Assembly: GCA_004559785.1 (NCBI GenBank)
Contig: SFXD01000102.1
Location: 1-6,113 of the forward strand
Length of the DNA stretch: 6,113 bases
Direction of reading: 5' to 3'
From: a bacterium
GTDB lineage: Bacteria; Bacteroidota; Bacteroidia; Bacteroidales; Bacteroidaceae
Shown piece by piece: positions 1 through 5,648 of the stretch (position 1 is the stretch's first letter; every line of letters begins with the position of its first letter). The notes beneath the pieces were generated by a model. It saw only the letters and a program-made list of their open reading frames with translations, was not told the origin of the DNA and searched no databases. The position numbers and the translations under genes were made by a program.

Positions 1-1
1 C

Positions 2-76
2 CCAAACGTGGTGATGGCTCGGAATCTAAATAATACGCTTAAAAATGCCAAGAAGCTAATGGGATTGGACTTGTAG
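2..76 (+). CDS. Possible C-terminal end of a truncated plus-strand gene (unidentified)
   Basis: A frame open from the window edge encodes 24 residues ending in LKNAKKLMGLDL and stops at TAG (74-76). The composition (Lys, Asn and Leu rich, amphipathic, few aromatics) looks like a real protein tail, but a frame this short stays open by chance fairly often, and I do not recognise the family. The stop codon lies inside the 3' end of the oppositely oriented tRNA-Glu, so if real this gene converges on and slightly overlaps the tRNA. The alternative is plain intergenic sequence downstream of the tRNA cluster. No function is assigned. Confidence 0.3.
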   Translation, partial: PNVVMARNLNNTLKNAKKLMGLDL

Positions 77-145
77 CGCCTACGGGAATCGAACCCGTGT
101 TCCATGCGTGAGAGGCATGTGTCCTAGCCGCTAGACGAAAGCGCC
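74..145 (-). tRNA. tRNA-Glu (anticodon CUC), copy 1
   Basis: Reading the minus strand from 145 to 74 gives a full cloverleaf. The acceptor strand GGCGCTT pairs with AGGCGCT, including a G-U at the first pair. The D-arm contains GTCTAGCGGCTAGGAC. The anticodon stem CATGC/GCATG encloses loop CTCTCAC with anticodon CUC at 34-36, and the T-arm is ACGGG-TTCGAAT-CCCGT. It decodes GAG glutamate codons. CCA is not encoded, so it must be added after transcription. It is the last gene of the Ser-Glu-Glu cluster and is identical to the copy at 212-283. Confidence 0.96.
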
Positions 146-211
146 GTGCTAATCAAAGTCCACGTCAGTAAAATGACTGTAGGAAAAATATATAGAAAAA
201 AATCTTTATTG

Positions 212-283
212 TAGCGCCTACGGGAATCGAACCCGTGTTCCATGCGTGAGAGGCATGTGTCCTAGCCGCTAGACGAAAGCGCC
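212..283 (-). tRNA. tRNA-Glu (anticodon CUC), copy 2
   Basis: This minus-strand cloverleaf is base-for-base identical to the copy at 74-145, with the same CTCTCAC anticodon loop and ACGGG/CCCGT T-stem. It lies between tRNA-Ser (314-400) and the other Glu copy, with 30 bases separating it from tRNA-Ser and 66 from the other Glu. A run of T residues follows its 3' end on the transcribed strand (about 194-205), but no clear stem precedes it, so read-through into copy 1 and processing of one precursor is likely. CCA is not encoded. Confidence 0.96.
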
Positions 284-313
284 AGATGTGCATTTGAAAA
301 AGGATTGCACAAG

Positions 314-400
314 CGGAAGCTGGGGGATTCGAACCCCCGGTACGGTAACCCGTACGTCAGTTTAGCAAACTGGTGGTTTCAGCCACTCACCCAAACTTCC
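314..400 (-). tRNA. tRNA-Ser (anticodon GCU)
   Basis: The minus strand from 400 to 314 folds as a class II tRNA of 87 bases. The acceptor GGAAGTT pairs with AGCTTCC and the discriminator is G, as expected for serine tRNAs. The anticodon stem CAGTT/AACTG encloses TTGCTAA, placing GCU at the anticodon for AGC and AGU codons. A long variable arm (GTACGG/CCGTAC) lies before the T-arm CGGGG-GTTCGAAT-CCCC region. It is the first gene of the cluster. CCA is not encoded. A short open frame on the plus strand across it is only a shadow. Confidence 0.96.
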
Positions 401-416
401 AAGTACTGTATCCATC

Positions 417-448
417 GTGGAGGTGCAGATACTGCTCCACTTTGCAGT
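417..448 (-). other. Alternative hairpins in the tRNA precursor 5' leader
   Basis: Within the expected leader of the tRNA-Ser transcript, GTGGA (417-421) pairs with TCCAC (436-440), and GCAG (425-428) pairs with CTGC (432-435) across a three-base loop, leaving a three-base bulge. An overlapping hairpin pairs CACT (437-440, shown on plus) with AGTG (445-448). The two share bases 437-440, so they cannot form together. They may only help tRNA processing or be chance. No function is assigned. Confidence 0.35.
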
Positions 449-467
449 GTCCCTCTCAAATGCGGTG

Positions 468-499
468 CAAAGGTAGATGTTTTTTTCGATATGTGCAAG
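468..499 (-). promoter_or_regulatory. Promoter of the tRNA-Ser-Glu-Glu cluster
   Basis: On the minus strand a -7 box TACCTTTG (468-475) matches the Bacteroidetes TAnnTTTG consensus. A -33 like CTTG (496-499) stands 20 bases upstream. Transcription would begin near 461, about 60 bases before the mature tRNA-Ser 5' end at 400. The -33 box is one mismatch from TTTG. The location just upstream of a stable-RNA cluster supports the call. Confidence 0.7.
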
Positions 500-518
500 C
501 ATATTCGGCTTTTTTTTC

Positions 519-526
519 TATCTTTG
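519..526 (+). promoter_or_regulatory. Likely -7 box for the glycosyltransferase genes
   Basis: TATCTTTG at 519-526 matches the Bacteroidetes -7 consensus TAnnTTTG on the plus strand, about 50 bases before the ATG at 576. Transcription would begin near 532, leaving a leader of roughly 40 bases. The expected -33 site (about 494-499) has no TTTG, though a T-tract (510-517) precedes the box, so the promoter may be weak or need an activator. Its -33 region coincides with the -33 box of the divergent tRNA promoter. Confidence 0.5.
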
Positions 527-575
527 TGACAAATTTAATGTCTTTGCTGACTGATACATTATATTAAATATAGGT

Positions 576-1718
576 ATGCACATCCTTGAAATACCAAGTT
601 TCTTTCCACCAATGGGTGGTGACTTCTGCCTGGAGCAATCAAAAGCATTACTAAGGCACGGGCACCAAGTGGCCGTATTGGCCTGCAACCAATACGGTAT
701 TACGCATGGGGTGGCAGCATACTTCTCTGCCAAGACATCGCTGCGCCACGAGACCTTGGAGGGTGTGACGACATTAAGGAGCGACATGCACGGCATACCG
801 CTATGCGTGAGGCTCAACCAGAAATTGTGGTGCAATAAGGTGATGCAGCTATACCGGTACTATAGGCAGAGATACGGAAGACCTGACATCCTGCACGCAC
901 ATTGCTGCCAGTGGGCAGGAGTGGCAGCACGCATGATAGGCGAGGCTGAGCACGTGCCCTACTACATCACCGAGCATCTGCCGTCCGCATTGCTTGCCAC
1001 TCAGTACGGGCAGAACTGGGAAAGGCACCCTTGGGCAAGGCTATTGATGAAGGAGACGTACGAATGTGCTAACGCCGTGATTACCGTATCGGACGAATTG
1101 GAGGAAGACCTGGCACCTTACTTTGGAACTTCATATAGGAGGATAACGATATCCAACGTGATAGACACCGACTACTTCCAATTCAGGGAAAGGATGCCAA
1201 GGCAAGGGAGACCATTTCGATTCTGCTGCCTTGCCAATGCACAAGGCGACGAACTGAACAGGAAAGGATACGACCTCCTTGCCAAGGCCGCCAATGGGTT
1301 GGAAGGATGCGAGATACACATTGCGGGAAGAGGTACGGAAAGAAAGGACCTACGCTGCATGTTCCCCGATAATACAATATGGCATGGGCTTCTGAACAAA
1401 CAAGGTGTAAGGGAACTGCTATACAAATGCGACGCCCTGGTACTTGCCACGAGAAGCGAGTCGGCAGGACTCGTGCTATACGAGGCTGCCGCCACTGGCA
1501 TCCCATACGTTACTACCGACTGCGTGCCAAGAGCCATGAGACTGCCCAAGGCCAGCCTCACGGCAAGGACAGGGGATGCAGATTCGCTGCGACACATGAT
1601 GCGGCTCGCCATGACACTGAATACCGACAGACAAATCACTTCAGAAGCGGTAAGGAAGATTGCCTCGCCAGAGACGGTGGCAACAAGGTTGGAAAACCTT
1701 TTTGCCGAATCACTTTGA
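576..1718 (+). CDS. GT4-family (group 1) glycosyltransferase
   Basis: This 380-residue protein is a retaining GT-B glycosyltransferase, probably cytoplasmic or loosely attached to the inner membrane face. It would transfer a sugar from a nucleotide donor to a glycan acceptor. The N-terminal acceptor domain (about 1-200) opens MHILEIPSFFPPMGGDF, with the Gly pair (14-15) that family members use near the phosphates, and contains DILHAHC (104-110). The C-terminal donor-binding domain (about 212-380) has a Lys and nearby Gly (NRKGYDLL, 228-235), HIAGRG (248-253) and the diagnostic E-x7-E motif with Glu295 and Glu303 in ESAGLVLYE. Length is usual for the family, and no signal peptide or membrane segment is seen. 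The ATG at 576 is preceded by AATATAGGT, an A/T-rich start context normal for Bacteroidetes. The next gene begins 27 bases after its stop. Donor and linkage cannot be read from sequence. Ile codons are often ATA (8 of 17), unlike rplT. Confidence 0.9.
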   Translation: MHILEIPSFFPPMGGDFCLEQSKALLRHGHQVAVLACNQYGITHGVAAYFSAKTSLRHETLEGVTTLRSDMHGIPLCVRLNQKLWCNKVMQLYRYYRQRYGRPDILHAHCCQWAGVAARMIGEAEHVPYYITEHLPSALLATQYGQNWERHPWARLLMKETYECANAVITVSDELEEDLAPYFGTSYRRITISNVIDTDYFQFRERMPRQGRPFRFCCLANAQGDELNRKGYDLLAKAANGLEGCEIHIAGRGTERKDLRCMFPDNTIWHGLLNKQGVRELLYKCDALVLATRSESAGLVLYEAAATGIPYVTTDCVPRAMRLPKASLTARTGDADSLRHMMRLAMTLNTDRQITSEAVRKIASPETVATRLENLFAESL

Positions 1719-1745
1719 AGGCATGGATGAAGAAGTTAAGATAGA

Positions 1746-2753
1746 ATGGCTATGGATAGAATGATATCGGTCATAGTATGCACATACAACCAGCAGGATT
1801 CCATTGGAGAAACCTTGGACAGCATTCTGACGCAGAAGACGACCATGCCTATTGAGATAGTAGTGGGGGAAGACTGCTCCACCGACAAAACGAGGCAGGT
1901 GTGCAGGCAATATCGAGAGCGATACCCAGACATCATACGGCTGGTGGAAAACAAAAGGAACAAAGGGTTGATGGACAACTACTTCGACTGCCTAATGCAA
2001 TGCCGGGGAATGTACGTGGCAGACTGTGCCGGCGACGACAGATGGACCGACGAACTGAAACTGGAAAAGGAGGCAAAGATACTCGACAGATACCAAGACG
2101 TGGGCATAGTACATACCAACTGGCAATTCCGCAACAGGGAAGATGGTTCGACGTGGGCATCGCCACCTCCGAAGAGAAAGGACTTCATATCCGACGGACA
2201 GGAATACTTGGAGGACATACTGGTACAGACCTACCGCCCAGCCATACACCTATGCACATCCATGTACAGAGCCGACTGGGCTAAGGAGGAGCACGACGCA
2301 CATCCCGAATTCTTCCGCAACAGGACATACCCATGCGAGGACGTGCAACTGGCATACTTCCTCGCTGCAAGGGGGAAGGTGGCTTACATAGACGAAGTGA
2401 CACTCGACTACAGTTGGGGAGGAGAATCCATATCAAACCCAAAGAACCATGCCCGGCAGTTTGACTTCTGCCTCAGAACCACACAACTGTCATACGACCT
2501 TGCCAGCAGGCATGGCAAGACAAGCAAGCTACTCCAGGAATTCTTCAGCATGAGGGCGGCGGCACTGCTGATGCATGCATTCAGGGCATACGACAAGCAA
2601 TTGCGCCTAACGTCCATAAGTGCCGCAAGGAAATGGAACGTACCCACCAATGCCTGGATGAATACCATAAAGCTTGCCACAAGCAACCCAGTCACTTGGA
2701 AGTCCGCACTCGTGCTGAGGAAAATAGTGGTGACACTGAAGCACATTTTATGA
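1746..2753 (+). CDS. GT2-family (GT-A fold) glycosyltransferase
   Basis: This 335-residue protein is an inverting GT2 glycosyltransferase acting on the cytoplasmic side. The nucleotide-binding start ISVIVCTYNQ (7-16) is typical. It is followed by the acidic GEDCSTDKT motif (41-49) and by DCAGDDRW (93-100), whose Asp97-Asp98 stand where the metal-binding DxD lies. PCEDVQL (196-202) is the likely region of the catalytic base. In this subgroup, familiar from Bacteroidales glycan loci, the motif often reads EGDDYW, so the Ala-Gly-Asp-Asp form is a mild variant. The tail (about 321-335) is hydrophobic with basic residues and might touch the membrane, but there is no true transmembrane helix. Three Met codons (1746, 1752, 1761) fall before the first beta strand. 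I chose the first, which follows a purine-rich stretch (1727-1742). It is probably cotranscribed with the GT4 gene. Donor and acceptor are unknown. Confidence 0.9.
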   Translation: MAMDRMISVIVCTYNQQDSIGETLDSILTQKTTMPIEIVVGEDCSTDKTRQVCRQYRERYPDIIRLVENKRNKGLMDNYFDCLMQCRGMYVADCAGDDRWTDELKLEKEAKILDRYQDVGIVHTNWQFRNREDGSTWASPPPKRKDFISDGQEYLEDILVQTYRPAIHLCTSMYRADWAKEEHDAHPEFFRNRTYPCEDVQLAYFLAARGKVAYIDEVTLDYSWGGESISNPKNHARQFDFCLRTTQLSYDLASRHGKTSKLLQEFFSMRAAALLMHAFRAYDKQLRLTSISAARKWNVPTNAWMNTIKLATSNPVTWKSALVLRKIVVTLKHIL

Positions 2754-2762
2754 GATTTTTAT

Positions 2763-2793
2763 TTTGCCGTCTGAGTCTTTTTTCATACTTTTG
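2763..2793 (+). promoter_or_regulatory. Consensus Bacteroidetes promoter before the ketoisomerase gene
   Basis: TTTG (2763-2766) and TACTTTTG (2786-2793) are separated by exactly 19 bases, a perfect match to the Bacteroidetes TTTG / TAnnTTTG pattern. Transcription should begin near 2799-2801. The sugar-modification pair can therefore be expressed apart from the two glycosyltransferases. The position argues against translation starting at the in-frame TTG at 2764, which lies inside the -33 box. Confidence 0.75.
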
Positions 2794-2802
2794 TACAAAG
2801 AT

Positions 2803-3243
2803 ATGGACAATATGATAGATGACACACAGGGATCAATGCCCAAGGGATGCAGATACATTGACCTACCAAACGTGACCGACAAGAGGGGAAGCCTTGCCTT
2901 CGGCGAGGGAGGCAGGCACATACCGTTTGGTATAAAACGGGTGTTCTGGACATACGCCATTGCAGACGAGGCAGCAAGGGGCAACCATGCACACCGTACA
3001 TGCAGCATGGTGCTGTTCCCTCTGGGAGGGAGCTTCAGAATAGAACTTGACGACGGACATGACAAGGCGGAAATCCTAATGGACGACCCCAGCCGAGGTG
3101 TACTAATACCACCACTTGTATGGTGCAAGCTCTACTCTTTTACACCACAGGCTGCATGCATAAGCCTCGCCTCAGAACCATATACGGCAGAGGACTACAT
3201 ACACAATTACGAAGAATTCCTGAAACTGACACAACAGAAATGA
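2803..3243 (+). CDS. fdtA: dTDP-4-keto-6-deoxyglucose 3,4-ketoisomerase (FdtA/QdtA/WxcM-like cupin)
   Basis: This 146-residue cupin should move the keto group of dTDP-4-keto-6-deoxyglucose from carbon 4 to carbon 3, the step before 3-amination in dTDP-Fuc3NAc and dTDP-Qui3NAc synthesis. Family signatures in order are RYIDLPNVTDKRGSLAF (17-33), the IPFGIKR segment (40-46), RGNHAH (59-64) with the paired active-site histidines His62 and His64, LDDG (82-85), the second cupin strand GVLIPPLVW (99-107) and the DYIHNYEEF tail (131-139). The length fits the single-domain family. The start could be 2803 or 2812. With transcription beginning near 2800, the first would be almost leaderless and the second would have about 12 leader bases. 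The stop overlaps the next start in an ATGA, implying translational coupling. Whether the product is the galacto (Fuc3N) or gluco (Qui3N) form cannot be read from sequence, so the symbol indicates the family only. Confidence 0.88.
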   Translation: MDNMIDDTQGSMPKGCRYIDLPNVTDKRGSLAFGEGGRHIPFGIKRVFWTYAIADEAARGNHAHRTCSMVLFPLGGSFRIELDDGHDKAEILMDDPSRGVLIPPLVWCKLYSFTPQAACISLASEPYTAEDYIHNYEEFLKLTQQK

Positions 3244-5399
3244 CCATAATACCCTATTCCATCAACAGGAAAGAAATTTGGGACGAATTCATAGGAAAAT
3301 CCAAGAATGGCACATTCCTACTGCAAAGGGGATTCATGGACTACCATGCCGACCGATACTTCGACTGTTCCCTACTCGTATATGAAGGAATTTCACCAGA
3401 CGACGAGTACAAGGAGAACGGACTAACCACACGCGACCTCGTCGCGCTATTTCCAGCCAACTGGGTAGAGGAAGAGAAATGCGTGTATTCGCACCAGGGA
3501 CTCACATACGGAGGACTGGTGGTGAGAACCGAAGCAACCCAGACCGAGGTGATGAGAATCTTGCAGGCCATAATGCTTTATTACGCAGATTTTCTCCAAG
3601 CACGCAAACTGGTATACAAACCCATACCTTACATTTACTGTCCCATACCATGCGCCGAGGACCTCTACGCCCTCTTCCGCGCAGGAGCCAAACTGTGCAG
3701 GCGTCTCGTCAGCACCGTAGTCCCAATGCAGAATCCCATGAAGATGAGAACCCTCAGGCTTAGGCAGGCAAGGAAGGCTCTCGACCACGGATGCTACATA
3801 GAGAGGCTATCAGATTACGATGTTGACGGACTGGCTGAATACTGGACACTGCTCGACAACGTCCTCCAAAAGAGACACAACGCACACCCCGTACACTCAC
3901 TCGGAGAAATCCAGACATTGGCTGAGAGATTTCCAAAGAACATCCGCCTCTACGTTGCCAAGCGCGACAGAAGGATTGTGGCAGGAACCGTGATATTCGA
4001 GACCAGACAGGTAGCTCACGTACAATACATAGCCGCTGGTGACGAAGGTAGGGAACTCGGAGCCCTTGACCTCCTCTTCCGCCACCTCATCAACGAGAGA
4101 TACCGAGACATGCAGTTCCTGGACTTTGGAACCTCGAACGAGGATGGCGGAAGATACCTCAACGAGGGACTGATATTCCAGAAGGAAGGCTTTGGAGGCA
4201 GAGCCGTATGCTACGACACATACGAGACCGACCTTGACAAGAACACGCTACGTTCCATGACAGGAAACGTAGAAGATTCCGATACACAAATCCCATACCT
4301 CGACCTGAAGATGGTCAACAAGTCCTTCGAGCCGCAACTGTCCGAAGAGATTGCAAGGGTGGCACACAGTGGATGGTATCTGCTCGGAGAGGAGTGCAAA
4401 AGGTTCGAGAATGAATATGCAGCATACTGCGGCACTAAGCACTGCGTGGCTACAGGCAACTGCCTCGATGCCCTGACTCTCGTACTGATGGCATACAAGG
4501 AGACTGAAGGATGGAAGGACGGGGACGAGGTGATAGTGCCATCTAACACGTACATAGCTTCGATACTGGCCATCAGCAGGGCCAGGCTCACACCTGTGCT
4601 GTGCGAACCACGATTGCAGGACTACCTTATCGACCCAAGTCTAATAGAACCACTTATCACCCCAAGGACAAGGTGCATAATGCCCGTACACTTGTATGGA
4701 AGGGTATGTGACATGGGTGCAATATCGGACATAGCCTCACGACACGGGCTAAAGGTGGTGGAGGATGCCGCACAGGCTCAGGGAGCAAGGTATAGGGGGA
4801 GAGTGGCAGGAAGCCTGGGGGATGCTGCAGCAACAAGTTTCTACCCTGGCAAGAACATCGGAGCCCTGGCCGATGCAGGATGCGTAACCACGGACGATAC
4901 TCTCTTGGCACACGTAATACGTAGCATGGCCAACTATGGTAGCGACGAGAAGTACGTAAATACCTACAAGGGCATAAACAGTCGCATGGACGAAACCTCG
5001 GCTGCCGTCGTCAGCCTAAAGCTGAAGCGACTGGACGAAGACAACATGAAGCGACGGCACATAGCAGACCTGTACGACAAAGGTATAACCAATCCCCTCA
5101 TCACCCTGCCAGACAGACCGGAGGACATCGAAGAGAACGTATACCACATCTATCCTGTAAGATGTCCCGACAGGGAAGCCCTAAAGAAACACCTTGCTTC
5201 GGCAGGAATCCAGACGATGATACACTACCCCATTCCACCGCACAAGCAGCAGGCTTACCGTGAATGGAACGACAGGACATACCGCATTTCCGAACGCATA
5301 CACAAGGAAATCATCTCTCTTCCGATTTCACCAGTAATGACTGATGCACAGGTCATGAGAGTAATAGAAACCATAAACGTGTTCTCAGTCGAATTGTAG
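3240..5399 (+). CDS. Fused GNAT/FemAB-like acyltransferase and FdtB/QdtB-like PLP aminotransferase
   Basis: This 719-residue protein joins two enzymes usually encoded separately. Residues about 1-332 resemble the FemAB-like GNAT acyltransferases found beside fdtA and fdtB in Bacteroidales loci. They contain NGTFLLQRGFMDYHADRY (23-40), YSHQGLTYGGL (83-93), YKPIPYIY (126-133) and the closing LDFGTSNEDGGRYLNEGL (294-311). Residues 333-350 form a short polar linker. Residues about 351-719 are a full-length DegT/DnrJ/EryC1/StrS sugar aminotransferase, beginning IPYLDLK (351-357), with VEDAAQAQGA (507-516, Asp509 contacting the PLP ring nitrogen) and SFYPGKNIGAL (533-543), where Lys538 should form the PLP aldimine. 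Inferred roles are amination at carbon 3 of the 3-keto dTDP-sugar, then acylation of that amine. The ATG at 3240 overlaps the upstream stop (ATGA), which fixes the start better than the in-frame ATG at 3120 inside the ketoisomerase gene. The acyl group is unknown. Confidence 0.88.
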   Translation: MTIIPYSINRKEIWDEFIGKSKNGTFLLQRGFMDYHADRYFDCSLLVYEGISPDDEYKENGLTTRDLVALFPANWVEEEKCVYSHQGLTYGGLVVRTEATQTEVMRILQAIMLYYADFLQARKLVYKPIPYIYCPIPCAEDLYALFRAGAKLCRRLVSTVVPMQNPMKMRTLRLRQARKALDHGCYIERLSDYDVDGLAEYWTLLDNVLQKRHNAHPVHSLGEIQTLAERFPKNIRLYVAKRDRRIVAGTVIFETRQVAHVQYIAAGDEGRELGALDLLFRHLINERYRDMQFLDFGTSNEDGGRYLNEGLIFQKEGFGGRAVCYDTYETDLDKNTLRSMTGNVEDSDTQIPYLDLKMVNKSFEPQLSEEIARVAHSGWYLLGEECKRFENEYAAYCGTKHCVATGNCLDALTLVLMAYKETEGWKDGDEVIVPSNTYIASILAISRARLTPVLCEPRLQDYLIDPSLIEPLITPRTRCIMPVHLYGRVCDMGAISDIASRHGLKVVEDAAQAQGARYRGRVAGSLGDAAATSFYPGKNIGALADAGCVTTDDTLLAHVIRSMANYGSDEKYVNTYKGINSRMDETSAAVVSLKLKRLDEDNMKRRHIADLYDKGITNPLITLPDRPEDIEENVYHIYPVRCPDREALKKHLASAGIQTMIHYPIPPHKQQAYREWNDRTYRISERIHKEIISLPISPVMTDAQVMRVIETINVFSVEL

Positions 5400-5424
5400 G
5401 AATTACTTGCATATTCCTCTTTTT
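5398..5424 (+). terminator. Rho-independent terminator candidate of the plus-strand gene block
   Basis: AGGAAT (5398-5403) pairs with ATTCCT (5413-5418) across a nine-base loop, followed at once by CTTTTT (5419-5424). The stem begins inside the TAG stop codon of the fusion gene. It is short and AT-rich, so it may be leaky, but its position and the T-run make it the best terminator for this strand. Confidence 0.6.
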
Positions 5425-5576
5425 CAATCAGTCACGATGCCCGCATCGCTCCTTCATGCAAAAAAGAAATCAGCTGCGTTATCGTTCAACAATCGACTTG
5501 GGGTTAATTTATAGAGCACCACTATACTCAAAGATAAAAGCCGTAATCATCATAACGCTAATGACCGATTCGGGGG
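5425..5576. other. Convergent intergenic stretch with short inverted repeats
   Basis: No coding frame of convincing composition is seen here. CGATGC (5435-5440) and GCATCG (5443-5448) form a perfect inverted repeat with a two-base centre (four-base loop if the innermost pair opens), without a T-run after it on either strand. GCGTTAT (5476-5482) and ATAACGC (5552-5558) are a distant seven-base inverted pair that may be chance. CAAAGATA (5529-5536) reads TATCTTTG on the minus strand, a possible -7 box with no -33 partner. Confidence 0.4.
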
Positions 5577-5615
5577 AAAAAGAAAGGAGGCCATACCTTT
5601 TGACAGTACAGCCTC
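5577..5615 (-). terminator. Terminator candidate of the rplT transcript
   Basis: On the minus strand GAGGC (5615-5611) pairs with GCCTC (5591-5587). Inside, TG/TG wobble pairs and TACT/GGTA extend the stem to about 11 pairs around a seven-base loop. CTTTCTTTTT follows (5586-5577). It lies about 35 bases after the rplT stop and converges on the terminator of the plus-strand block. The wobble pairs weaken the stem, but the T-rich tail supports the call. Confidence 0.6.
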
Positions 5616-5648
5616 ACGTTTCTTAGCAAACCTATGCTTGAAGTAAGA

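Larger units (their letters stand above)
71..283. repeat. Direct repeat of 75 bp (duplicated tRNA-Glu)
   Basis: Bases 71-145 and 209-283 match at all 75 positions by direct reading. The identity covers the 72-base tRNA plus TTG at its 3' side and stops abruptly at the tRNA 5' end. The 63-base spacer (146-208) is AT-rich and shows no internal repeat. The pattern fits a tandem duplication or gene conversion of a tRNA gene. Such repeats can recombine or serve as element attachment sites, but nothing here shows an insertion. Confidence 0.9.

Noticed and set aside
71..283. CRISPR array or mobile-element terminal repeats from the 75-bp direct repeat.
   Set aside because: The repeats are tRNA genes, there are only two, and no transposase, integrase or cas gene is visible.
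74..400. A functional link between the Ser/Glu tRNAs and a FemAB-like enzyme that might use aminoacyl-tRNA.
   Set aside because: The tRNAs are standard, divergently transcribed and more than 2.8 kb from the gene. Proximity alone is no evidence, and tRNA flanks are common insertion points.
305..529. Plus-strand 74-codon frame across the tRNA-Ser gene.
   Set aside because: Most of it is the complement of a tRNA and its promoter region, and the translation is of random composition.
1172..1639. Minus-strand 155-codon frame inside the GT4 gene.
   Set aside because: It is Ser/Leu-rich with no motif, and it lies antisense to a clear glycosyltransferase whose catalytic motifs occupy the same bases.
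2764..2802. TTG start for the ketoisomerase at 2764.
   Set aside because: It lies within the consensus -33 box and upstream of the predicted transcription start, and the extra residues match nothing in the family.
3120..3239. In-frame extension of the fusion protein to an ATG at 3120.
   Set aside because: It would overlap 40 codons of the well-supported ketoisomerase gene and has no family-like sequence. The ATGA overlap at 3240 gives a natural coupled start and an N-terminus that fits the acyltransferase family.
5476..5558. GCGTTAT/ATAACGC inverted pair as ends of an inserted element.
   Set aside because: At seven bases and 69 apart it is within chance expectation, with no coding content or target duplication seen.
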